Part shown: piece by piece, positions 1 to 6,472 of the stretch
Position numbering within the stretch: the stretch's first letter is position 1
How the letters are laid out: each line of letters begins with the position of its first letter
Origin: an uncultured Collinsella sp.
Lineage (GTDB): Bacteria; Actinomycetota; Coriobacteriia; Coriobacteriales; Coriobacteriaceae
DNA length: 16,783 nt
Direction: 5' to 3'
Assembly: GCA_900548935.1 (NCBI GenBank)
Contig: URMR01000025.1
Coordinates: 1-16,783 of the forward strand
The notes under the pieces: generated by a model
The model's input: the letters and a program-made list of their open reading frames with translations, nothing else
Databases searched by the model: none
What the model was told of the DNA's origin: nothing
Made by a program: the position numbers and the translations under genes

Positions 1-1
1 T

Positions 2-835
2 ACGCAAATCCAGACGGCGTATGCCTCGGCGCGCCGAATGTTTGCACTGCTCGATGCCCGCGAGCAGGAGCCGGACGCGTCGGACGCCGTAGAGCTTGTC
101 GCCCCGCAGGGCGAGGTCGCCTTTGAGCATGTAGACTTTAGCTACGTGCCCGACCGCAAGCTGCTGCAGGACATTTGCATTGACGCCAAACCCGGCATGC
201 GCTTTGCCCTGGTCGGCCCCACGGGCTGCGGTAAGACGACGCTCATCAACCTGCTGCTGCGCTTTTACGATATCGATGCCGGCCGCATCGCGGTCGATGG
301 CAAGGCTTCGCGCGACTACACGCGCGCAAGCCTGCGCCGCGCCTTTGGCATGGTGCTGCAGGACACTTGGCTGTTCGAGGGCACGGTAGCGGACAATATT
401 GCTTACGGTTGCCCAGGCGCCACACGCGAGCAGGTTATCGAGGCGGCCAAGCGCGCGCATGCACACAAGTTTATCGTGCAGCTGCCAGGCGGCTACGATA
501 CGGTCATCGGCGAGGACGGCGGCACGTTTAGCCAGGGCCAAAAGCAGCTGCTGTGCATCGCGCGCGTCATGCTCACCAATCCGGCTATCTTGCTGCTGGA
601 CGAGGCGACCTCGAGTATCGACACGCGCACCGAGCTGCAGGTGCAGGCGGCATTCGACGAGCTCATGGCCGGTCGCACAAGCTTTGTCGTGGCACACCGC
701 CTGTCGACGATCCGCAACGCCGACTGCATTCTGGTCATGCGCGACGGCCAGATTATCGAGCGTGGCACGCACGACGAGCTGCTGGCGGCAGATGGCTTCT
801 ATGCCGAGCTCTACCGCAGTCAGTTTGCCCAGTGA
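2..835 (+). CDS. ABC exporter, C-terminal nucleotide-binding part (5' truncated)
   Basis: The reading frame is already open at base 2, so the gene starts upstream of the window; only the linker and ATPase domain are visible. This domain binds and hydrolyses ATP to drive a membrane-spanning exporter. Seen in sequence: Walker A GPTGCGKTT (about 215-241), Q-loop LQDTW, a signature reading FSQGQ rather than LSGGQ, Walker B ILLLDEATSS with the catalytic Glu, and the H-loop AHRLST. The upstream TQIQTAYASARRMF stretch resembles the end of an exporter transmembrane domain fused to its ATPase, as in MsbA-type half transporters. SQGQ signatures are familiar in heterodimeric exporters, so a partner half-transporter gene just upstream is plausible but not visible. 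The substrate cannot be inferred. Family call is firm. Confidence 0.93.
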   Translation, partial: TQIQTAYASARRMFALLDAREQEPDASDAVELVAPQGEVAFEHVDFSYVPDRKLLQDICIDAKPGMRFALVGPTGCGKTTLINLLLRFYDIDAGRIAVDGKASRDYTRASLRRAFGMVLQDTWLFEGTVADNIAYGCPGATREQVIEAAKRAHAHKFIVQLPGGYDTVIGEDGGTFSQGQKQLLCIARVMLTNPAILLLDEATSSIDTRTELQVQAAFDELMAGRTSFVVAHRLSTIRNADCILVMRDGQIIERGTHDELLAADGFYAELYRSQFAQ

Positions 836-875
836 GCAAGCCCGTGGGGCAAATGAATCAATCGACAGACGGTGG

Positions 876-903
876 TTTACATCTGTCACGTTAGTACTAA
901 GAT
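876..903 (+). promoter_or_regulatory. Candidate promoter for the flavodoxin-like gene
   Basis: TTTACA (876-881) and TAAGAT (898-903) are separated by 16 bases, an acceptable sigma-70-type spacing, in the short gap after the ABC gene. A small dyad, GACAGA (864-869) and TCTGTC (882-887), straddles the -35 box and could be an operator or a weak hairpin. This is pattern inference only. Confidence 0.3.
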
Positions 904-955
904 ATTCATCTAATAAATTGCATTAGTGGCTTTAGTTTTGGGGGAAACGAGCAAC

Positions 956-1513
956 GTGACTATGACATGCTCTTTGGTGGTCAACAGCAAGAGCGGTAAT
1001 ACCAGGATGGTTTCGGGCGCAATCAAGCGTGCCCTGCAGGCTGCAGGCGTCGAGTTTGTCCACGCCGCGGCGTTGAGCGACGATGCGGATGCAGACCAGG
1101 TTGCGCTCGAGGCGCAGGGCGCCTGTGCGGCCGACACGGTGCTCGTCGGTTTTTGGTGTGACAAGGGCGCGTGCACGCCTTCGGTCGCGGCGTTGCTCTC
1201 CGCCTTGCACGGTAAGCGCGTCTTCCTGTTTGGCACCTGCGGTTTTGGCGCCGACCAGAGCTATTATCAGCAGATTATCAATCGCGTGACCTCCAATTTG
1301 GCCGAGGATGCCGAGCTTGTGGGTTGGGCAATGTGCCAGGGCAAGATGGGTCCCGCGGTCAAGCAGCGCTACGAGGCCATGCTCGAGCAAGATCCCGACA
1401 ATGTCCGCTTTAAGATGCTGCTCGATAACTGGGTCGCCGCAAAGGATCACCCCACCAAGGAAGATCTGGACAACATGGCTGCAGCCGCCAAAAAGGCCGT
1501 GCTGGGGGAGTAG
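956..1513 (+). CDS. Flavodoxin-like protein
   Basis: Small FMN-binding-type protein of about 185 residues, probably a cytoplasmic electron carrier. The N-terminus has the flavodoxin beta-1/phosphate loop (SLVVNSKSGNTRMV), followed by GFWCDKG and FLFGTCGFG at the expected later loop positions and a CQGKM...RYEAM helix. That set resembles short flavodoxin-family proteins such as those named BilS in bilirubin-reducing bacteria, but no reductase partner is visible here, so I give no gene name. Three in-frame starts exist. GTG 926 has no Shine-Dalgarno. GTG 956 has GGGGGAAA 9-11 bases upstream. ATG 962 is too far from that motif. I prefer 956. The gene stands alone, after the ABC exporter and before a structured repeat 38 bases downstream. 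No redox partner can be assigned. Confidence 0.82.
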   Translation: MTMTCSLVVNSKSGNTRMVSGAIKRALQAAGVEFVHAAALSDDADADQVALEAQGACAADTVLVGFWCDKGACTPSVAALLSALHGKRVFLFGTCGFGADQSYYQQIINRVTSNLAEDAELVGWAMCQGKMGPAVKQRYEAMLEQDPDNVRFKMLLDNWVAAKDHPTKEDLDNMAAAAKKAVLGE

Positions 1514-1550
1514 CTCCCATCGCTGACGGCGGTCGGTCCATCTTTCTAAA

Positions 1551-1704
1551 TGAAACGTCCTCCCGGGCGTCGGGGCACGAAGTTCCCTGCTCTACAGTCC
1601 TGCGCAAGACGAAGGCCACATTAAGTGGCCTTCTTTGCGTGCGGAACTCGCGATGAACTTCGTGCCCCGCCGTCCGGGAGGACGCCTCTTTATTGATGGG
1701 AGGC
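1551..1704 (+). repeat. Composite palindromic element, copy A (candidate structured 3'-UTR RNA)
   Basis: A 30-nt left arm (1556-1585) pairs with a 30-nt right arm (1655-1684): 28 Watson-Crick pairs, one G-U and one mismatch. They enclose a 69-nt core (1586-1654). The core holds a 9-bp hairpin (1611-1619 with 1625-1633), a second pairing CGCAA (1603-1607) with TTGCG (1635-1639), and a possible AGTCC/GGAACT pairing. A small hairpin follows, GCCTC (1684-1688) with GAGGC (1700-1704). The element begins 38 bases after the flavodoxin stop in the same sense. A second copy lies inverted at 6299-6450. It may act as a terminator, an mRNA-stabilising 3' end or a separate RNA; the sequence does not decide which. 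No family name is recognised. Confidence 0.75.
1611..1636 (+). terminator. Possible intrinsic terminator inside copy A
   Basis: A perfect 9-bp stem, GAAGGCCAC with GTGGCCTTC, closes a 5-nt ATTAA loop, followed only by TTT. The T-tract is short, so termination may be weak. The hairpin is the conserved heart of the repeat element and recurs near 6239 and 6367. Confidence 0.4.
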
Positions 1705-1717
1705 CTGATAGGTCGAT

Positions 1718-1883
1718 GGTTCCGTGCCCGGATGCGTCCAAAGTGGGACGGGCTTTCCGGATGGGCAGGCTTTCGAAAAATGCGTCCCGGAATTTGCCTT
1801 TGGAATGGGACGTAGTTTCCCGATGAGGCACTCGACGGAAAATACATCCCAGAAATGGCCTTTGAGCTGGGATAAGATTTCCG
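1718..1883 (+). repeat. Tandem array of three GGAAA...TCCC/GGGA...TTTCC hairpin units
   Basis: Three imperfect units recur with a period of 61-62 bases: GGGAC at 1746 and 1807, GGGAT at 1869. Each unit is itself a quasi-palindrome. Unit 2 (about 1775-1821) pairs CGTCCC with GGGACG. Unit 3 (1837-1882) pairs ATCCCAG with CTGGGAT, and its ends GGAAA and TTTCC also pair. Unit 1 is the most degenerate. A fourth copy lies inverted at 6182-6231. Pairing is kept although bases differ, as in REP-like elements. No coding potential is convincing across them. Confidence 0.65.
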
Positions 1884-1896
1884 CGGCATCTCGGAT

Positions 1897-1974
1897 TCTC
1901 AAAAATGAGACACGCCGTTGGCGAAAATGAGACACGTGATATCGGGCATCGGATGTATCATTTGCAAAAATGAG
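1897..1974 (+). repeat. Direct repeats AAAATGAGACACG before the surface-protein gene
   Basis: AAAATGAGACACG occurs exactly at 1902-1914 and 1924-1936, and its first eight bases recur at 1967-1974. Start-to-start spacings are 22 and 43 bp, close to two and four helical turns. TCTCA-AAAA-TGAGA (1897-1910) is a perfect dyad around the first copy. They may be regulator sites, or a remnant of an insertion-sequence end with multiple internal repeats, as in the IS21 family. I cannot separate these from sequence alone. Confidence 0.55.
1956..1961 (+). promoter_or_regulatory. Weak candidate -10 box for the surface-protein gene
   Basis: TATCAT lies 50 bases before the preferred start. No good -35 is seen, and the second AAAATGAGACACG repeat covers that position, so expression could depend on an activator bound there. 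Inference only. Confidence 0.2.
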
Positions 1975-1993
1975 TCCACTCCACTCGAATAAA

Positions 1994-1999
1994 GCGAGG
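1994..1999 (+). promoter_or_regulatory. Ribosome binding site deciding the surface-protein start
   Basis: GCGAGG lies six bases before ATG 2006. The alternative in-frame ATG at 1970 has only an A-rich leader with no Shine-Dalgarno, so 2006 is preferred. It also puts the signal peptide close to the N-terminus. Confidence 0.6.
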
Positions 2000-2005
2000 T
2001 CCCTC

Positions 2006-5000
2006 ATGTACGTTCCACACCCCCGTATCCGTAGGCTGTCGAAAATCTCGCTTGTTGGGACGGCGGCGCTTGCTGCGTTGATCGCCACGAGCGTCGCCTG
2101 CTTCACGGCCACGCCCCAGGTTGCCCAGGCGGCAGACGCGCCCGCAATCACCGATATGACCGAGCAGGATTATCAAGCCCTGGGTCTGGGCACGAGCGAG
2201 GACATTCCGGCCGATACCGTTGGCCCCTATTCCACTGATACCCCCACGACGTTTGCCACGCGCAGCGAGGTCTATATGGCAGCTAACGGTAGCCATGGCA
2301 ATCGCTACACTCTGCGCGACAAGCTCGAGAACGTCGAGCGCGGTGACATTGGCGGCAGCAGCAAACTCACCGATGGCTATGGAAGTGTGTGGGGCGCCGC
2401 AAAGTTCTGGCAAAACGTCAACAACTTCGATACGAACAGCGATCTCTACAAGCATAGCGACTACGGTGGCGGCACCTGGTCGTACCTAAGCAACAATGAG
2501 TCCTCAACAGTACTCGCCAACGACAACAACGGTTTCTCGGGCATTCACGCCACGAGTGTTGAGTTCTGCAGCGACGCCAGCACGGGCAAAAAGAGCCGCG
2601 TTGCCGAGCTCCGTGCCTACGGCGACAGTTCCTCCACGACGATTGACGGCAAGTCATACGCCGGAAAGGTTGAGCTGGTCCTCTACTCGTTTAGCAACGG
2701 GCGTACGCGCACTCTCGACACACACCTGCCGGTGACGGTCAACACTAATATGATGTACGAAGGCCGTTTTAAGTACCTGGATGCCGGTTACCTGCAAGAG
2801 CACGACGCCGTCTTTGATGTCGAGGCGGGCGATGTCGATGGCGACGGCGTCGACGAGCTTTTTGTCTACGCGGGCTGCTATGTCGACGAGAACGGCGTGC
2901 GCAAGGCTGTAGTCGACATGTATGACTTGGAGGGCGGCAACTGGAAGCAAAGCGTCGTCAAGATCGATGCCGGTAACGCCGCGGACTACACCACGCACAA
3001 CAAGGGCGGGAACGACTCCTGGACGCAGCTTCAGTCAGCTCCTGTCGTTTCGCTAGCGGCCGGCGACCTCGATCGCGATTTTTGCGATGACCTCGCCATC
3101 GTGGTCTCGGCACCCTACGGCAAGAAGAATATTGATAAGTCGACGCATTGCGAGCTGTTTTCGTGGGATGCATCCAAGGGTGCGCTCGTCCATGTCGATG
3201 CTCTGGGCGACGCGGGCGCAATCTCCCTCTCCGCGAACGGCAAGACCATGGTCGCTGCGAATGCGACGTTCGGCACGTTTGCCGCCTACGATGAAGAAGG
3301 AAAGAAGACGGGTGAAACCGTCACGGGCCTTATTCTTGCGGGCTATGACTGGCAACGCAGCGCTTTTGATTACGGCGCTTCTGACGGCAGCAAGGGGCTG
3401 TACGGCGCGCTGTACCGCTACGCGTATTTTGACTCGGAGTCTGGCGAGTTCAAGATTTCCGATTGCAAGGAATGCAGAGACGGGCTCCTCGCCTCCTATG
3501 GGCTGATGCATGTGCCCAACAGCGCATGGAAGGATAGCGCTCAGGATAAGCGCTATCCGTGCACCTTGGCGCCTATTGCCCTTGCCACTGCCAACCTTGA
3601 CGGCCTGTCCGAGCAGCTGGCGGTCGACGAGGTGCTCGTGGGCGGCGATGTGTTCCGCGACTTTGCCTGCAACACGGCACAGAGCGGGGCTCAGGGCTTG
3701 GGGTCCATGGTCGGAACCATGAGCATGAGCGGTCAGCAATACAACAGCAGCAACAAGCATGACCACAAGGGTATAGAGCAGGTGTGGATCAGCGACGTCA
3801 AGGCGGGCAGCGTCTCGGGTTCGGACCGCTATAACGAGAGCTTTATCGCCGTGGTGGGCAAGCACCGCGACGAGGACCTGCGCAAGAACGATGACTACTA
3901 TTGGATGACCGCCTCGCATTTTTCGCTCGACGAGAACGGAAAGGTGCGCCGCGGCGAGGAGCAGGTGATTAGCGAGAGCAACCGTCGCGGCACTACCTAC
4001 GGCACATTTATCTCGCTCGCGCTGCCCGATGTCGACAACGACAGCGTCAAGATCACGTACAAGGACCGCTACAAGGTCTATACCAACCCGCGCGTGCTTG
4101 CCGTGCTGCAGGATGCGCCCTATGTTGAGGATCTGGAGCAGGCATACGGCTATCTGGTGTTGGGCGGCACGTCATACGGAGAGGAAAAGGGCACGGGGAC
4201 ATCCCAGGGCTATACCATTGGCGCCGAGTTGGGCGTTGCCGTCGAGGTGCAGACCGGTCCGCCCCTGGTCGCGATGAATGCTTCAGTCGATTTTGCCGCC
4301 GAGGGATGCTATGACTACCGGAGCGAGCGCACGGTCAGCGCAAGCGTAAGCTATGAGTCGCATGCCGGCGAGGGTGACAAGGCCGTGCTCTACACGATTC
4401 CGATGGTCTATTACGAGTATGAGATCGAAAATGAGGAAACTGGTGGCAAGGGCGTGATGGCGGCGCCCGTGTCGCTCGGCGCGCAGACCTCGGTCGTTAA
4501 TGTCGAGGCCTATGACCGCATTGCCAAACAGCACAATATGACGCCGCTCAGCTACTTTTTGACCAACCGGTCGGGAGAACCCGGAACCTGTCAAACGACG
4601 CTCAACGGCGAGACTCCCGTTGGGGATTCCTTTGGCCTGGGCAAGCCTGGCGTAACGCGCGCCTACACGCACGATGGGTTTAACGGCGCCGCCGCGCAGT
4701 CGGGGGCGAGCATTGAGCAGACCATCGAAGTCGAGGAGGGCAAGGAGCAGGAGCTCGAGCTCGGCTTGACGCTGAACGGCAGCGTTGTCATGGGCGCGAA
4801 GCTCGCAAAGCACGAGTTGTTTGGCGGCCTGTGCTTTGGTGCCAACGCCGGCTTTACTACGGGTAACTCCTCGAGTGAATCGACCGAATACGGCGGCACC
4901 GTCGACAACCTGCCCGAGGCCGCGCAGGGCAAGTACGGTTTTGTGTGGCGTCTGGGCGTCAACGCGGTGGATGTCGACAAGTTCGAGGCAGACTCGGGCG

Positions 5001-6094
5001 ACAAGCTCGGCACCAAGGACACCGACCAGTTCTGGATCGTGGGCTATGACGTTAAGGGCGTCGAGATGCCCGACGCGCCGGCCGTGACGGGCTTTACGGC
5101 AAACGCCGTCGATTCGACCAGCGTTACGTTTAGCTGGGACGATGTACTCGCAAACAAGAGTGGCTTTAGCTACGGCGTGGGCATGCTGCAGAGCAATGCG
5201 GCGGATGCCGTCGTGAACAGCTGGAAGATTGCCGATAACACGAAGACCTCGCTCAAGTGGGATGGGCTGCAGCCCAATACGGAGTATCGATTCGCCATCG
5301 CCGCCGTTAAGAATGGATCCACGACCGAAACAGGTATTCGCTCGGCAATCATCACGGTCAAGACCATGCCCGATGGCATGACGATGACAGTGAGCGGACC
5401 TGCGGCGGATGCTGCGGAGGGGCCGGATCTTGGATACGACTCTTCGGTTGAGCGCGCGGCGGGAAGCCACCTGACGCTCTCGGCGATTGGCCATGTGAAG
5501 CAACTCGGTGCCGACGATAGCGAAACAGGGCTGGCACCGACCTATATGTGGTACCGCAAGGGCCGCGGCGAGACAGAGTTTAAGCTCGTGGGTGCCGATG
5601 GCAACCTCGCGGCTGGAACGGCCTCAAAGCTCGAGATTGACCTGACCGCAGACGATGACGGTGCGCAGTATTACTGCCACGTGGGATACAACGACGTGGG
5701 CCTCGACACCGGCACGACGCTCGTGAATATCGAGGCCGAGGAGACGGCGCCCACAACGGTGAACGCCACCCCGATCCGCACGCGCCGCCTGTTCTCACAG
5801 GCAAGTGCGGGCGCCAAGAAGTTCCTGGACCATACGCTGGTAAACACCGCCGGCCCAACCGATTCCGAAGGCTCAAAGGACCCCGAGACTCCTGAGACCC
5901 CGACGAACCCGGACAAGCCCAAGTCCGACAACGGAGCTAAGACCGACACTAAGGTCAAGACTACGACCACAGCGAAGAACCTCGCAAACACCGGCGACCA
6001 AACATTCGCCCTAGTCGCCACCGCAGCAGCAGCGGGAGCAACGCTCGTAGTGATAGCCCTCATCATGCTGATCAAGCGCCGCAAGACCCACTAG
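2006..6094 (+). CDS. Large cell-wall-anchored surface protein (FG-GAP, Fn3, Ig-like, LANTG anchor)
   Basis: A 1362-residue exported protein, probably an adhesin or ligand-binding surface protein; its ligand is unknown. The N-terminal signal peptide has basic RIRRLSK, a hydrophobic stretch and a likely cut after VAQA or VAQAA. Residues 260-560 hold FG-GAP/VCBS-like motifs: GDVDGDGVDE near 276, GDLDRDFCDD near 353 and a weaker one near 528. These suggest a calcium-binding beta-propeller. Residues 710-1015 are beta-rich and unassigned. Residues 1021-1120 look like fibronectin type III (SVTFSWDDV, LQPNTEYRFAIAAV). Residues 1121-1245 look Ig-like (DDDGAQYYCHV). A Pro/Thr/Lys-rich stalk leads to LANTG (1326-1330), a hydrophobic helix and the tail KRRKTH. 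LAxTG motifs are known substrates of class E sortases in high-GC Gram-positives; no sortase is in the window. It is monocistronic, with structured repeats on both sides and a terminator just downstream. Confidence 0.9.
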   Translation: MYVPHPRIRRLSKISLVGTAALAALIATSVACFTATPQVAQAADAPAITDMTEQDYQALGLGTSEDIPADTVGPYSTDTPTTFATRSEVYMAANGSHGNRYTLRDKLENVERGDIGGSSKLTDGYGSVWGAAKFWQNVNNFDTNSDLYKHSDYGGGTWSYLSNNESSTVLANDNNGFSGIHATSVEFCSDASTGKKSRVAELRAYGDSSSTTIDGKSYAGKVELVLYSFSNGRTRTLDTHLPVTVNTNMMYEGRFKYLDAGYLQEHDAVFDVEAGDVDGDGVDELFVYAGCYVDENGVRKAVVDMYDLEGGNWKQSVVKIDAGNAADYTTHNKGGNDSWTQLQSAPVVSLAAGDLDRDFCDDLAIVVSAPYGKKNIDKSTHCELFSWDASKGALVHVDALGDAGAISLSANGKTMVAANATFGTFAAYDEEGKKTGETVTGLILAGYDWQRSAFDYGASDGSKGLYGALYRYAYFDSESGEFKISDCKECRDGLLASYGLMHVPNSAWKDSAQDKRYPCTLAPIALATANLDGLSEQLAVDEVLVGGDVFRDFACNTAQSGAQGLGSMVGTMSMSGQQYNSSNKHDHKGIEQVWISDVKAGSVSGSDRYNESFIAVVGKHRDEDLRKNDDYYWMTASHFSLDENGKVRRGEEQVISESNRRGTTYGTFISLALPDVDNDSVKITYKDRYKVYTNPRVLAVLQDAPYVEDLEQAYGYLVLGGTSYGEEKGTGTSQGYTIGAELGVAVEVQTGPPLVAMNASVDFAAEGCYDYRSERTVSASVSYESHAGEGDKAVLYTIPMVYYEYEIENEETGGKGVMAAPVSLGAQTSVVNVEAYDRIAKQHNMTPLSYFLTNRSGEPGTCQTTLNGETPVGDSFGLGKPGVTRAYTHDGFNGAAAQSGASIEQTIEVEEGKEQELELGLTLNGSVVMGAKLAKHELFGGLCFGANAGFTTGNSSSESTEYGGTVDNLPEAAQGKYGFVWRLGVNAVDVDKFEADSGDKLGTKDTDQFWIVGYDVKGVEMPDAPAVTGFTANAVDSTSVTFSWDDVLANKSGFSYGVGMLQSNAADAVVNSWKIADNTKTSLKWDGLQPNTEYRFAIAAVKNGSTTETGIRSAIITVKTMPDGMTMTVSGPAADAAEGPDLGYDSSVERAAGSHLTLSAIGHVKQLGADDSETGLAPTYMWYRKGRGETEFKLVGADGNLAAGTASKLEIDLTADDDGAQYYCHVGYNDVGLDTGTTLVNIEAEETAPTTVNATPIRTRRLFSQASAGAKKFLDHTLVNTAGPTDSEGSKDPETPETPTNPDKPKSDNGAKTDTKVKTTTTAKNLANTGDQTFALVATAAAAGATLVVIALIMLIKRRKTH

Positions 6095-6121
6095 TAGCCA
6101 GTCGAACATATCGACAACCCA

Positions 6122-6163
6122 AAAACCCGGGTAGCCAAAAAACAGGCCACCCGGGTTTTCTGT
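6122..6163 (+). terminator. Strong intrinsic terminator of the surface-protein gene
   Basis: AAAACCCGGGT (6122-6132) pairs with ACCCGGGTTTT (6149-6159). After one A-C mismatch, GCC pairs with GGC, closing an A-rich 8-nt loop, and the descending arm runs into T-rich sequence. It lies 27 bases after the stop. A-tracts on one side and T-tracts on the other make it potentially bidirectional, also stopping any - strand read-through from the LTA-synthase-like gene. Confidence 0.88.
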
Positions 6164-6181
6164 TGAGTGGAGACTCCGCAA

Positions 6182-6231
6182 GCGGAAACTGCATCCCATT
6201 CCAGACAAGAATTCCGGGACACACTTTCCGC
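6182..6231 (-). repeat. Fourth GGAAA...TTTCC hairpin unit, inverted
   Basis: GCGGAAA (6182-6188) pairs with TTTCCGC (6225-6231), with inner TCCC/GGGA pairing. Read on the - strand it matches unit 2 of the array at 1775-1821 (shared GTCCCGGAATT and TGGAATGGGA). This is one of the elements that make the two flanks of the surface-protein gene mirror each other. Confidence 0.6.
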
Positions 6232-6261
6232 AAACAAAGAAGGCCACATAACGTGGCCTTC
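6226..6261 (-). repeat. Partial copy of the conserved core hairpin
   Basis: GAAGGCCAC (6239-6247) pairs with GTGGCCTTC (6253-6261) around ATAAC. Read on the - strand, the stem is followed by CTTTGTTTGCGGAA, close to CTTTGCGTGCGGAA in the full elements. The long outer arms are missing, and it merges into the adjacent hairpin unit. It could add termination for - strand transcripts. Confidence 0.6.
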
Positions 6262-6298
6262 AACTTATATATGTTCGGCGATACACCCAAGACAAGCC

Positions 6299-6450
6299 AC
6301 GCCCCAACATCAGGGCGTCTGTCCAGGCGGAGGCATATAAGGTTCATCGCGAGTTCCGCACGCAAAGAAGGCCACTTAATGTGGCCTCCGTCTTACGCAG
6401 GACTGTCCGAGCAGGGAACCTTATATGCCTCCGCCCGGACAGACGTTTCA
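6299..6450 (-). repeat. Composite palindromic element, copy B (candidate structured 3'-UTR RNA)
   Basis: Arms 6416-6445 and 6316-6345 pair over all 30 positions when read on the - strand (29 Watson-Crick pairs and one G-U). They enclose a 70-nt core (6346-6415) that differs from the core of copy A by three substitutions and one inserted base. The TGAAACGTC left boundary is shared with copy A. After the right arm, ACGCCC (6299-6304 on +) can pair with GGGCGT (6313-6318), paralleling the small 3' hairpin of copy A with different bases. On the - strand the element starts 22 bases after the stop of the LTA-synthase-like gene, so it would form the 3' end of that mRNA. Confidence 0.75.
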
Positions 6451-6472
6451 GTTATGAACTCGCAGCTAGTCG

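Noticed and set aside
527..547. Non-canonical ABC signature FSQGQ as evidence of a dead ATPase
   Set aside because: SQGQ-type signatures are usual in heterodimeric exporters, and the Walker B Glu and the H-loop His are intact, so the domain looks active.
1635..1826. Small open frame beginning RAELAMN in copy A, with a similar beginning on the - strand in copy B (6365 downward)
   Set aside because: The shared peptide simply reflects the conserved nucleotide core. The frames diverge completely outside it, and stem-preserving changes are not protein-preserving.
1718..1974. CRISPR-like array of regularly spaced repeats
   Set aside because: The 61-62 bp units are themselves degenerate palindromes with no constant repeat alternating with unique spacers, there are only three, and no cas gene is present.
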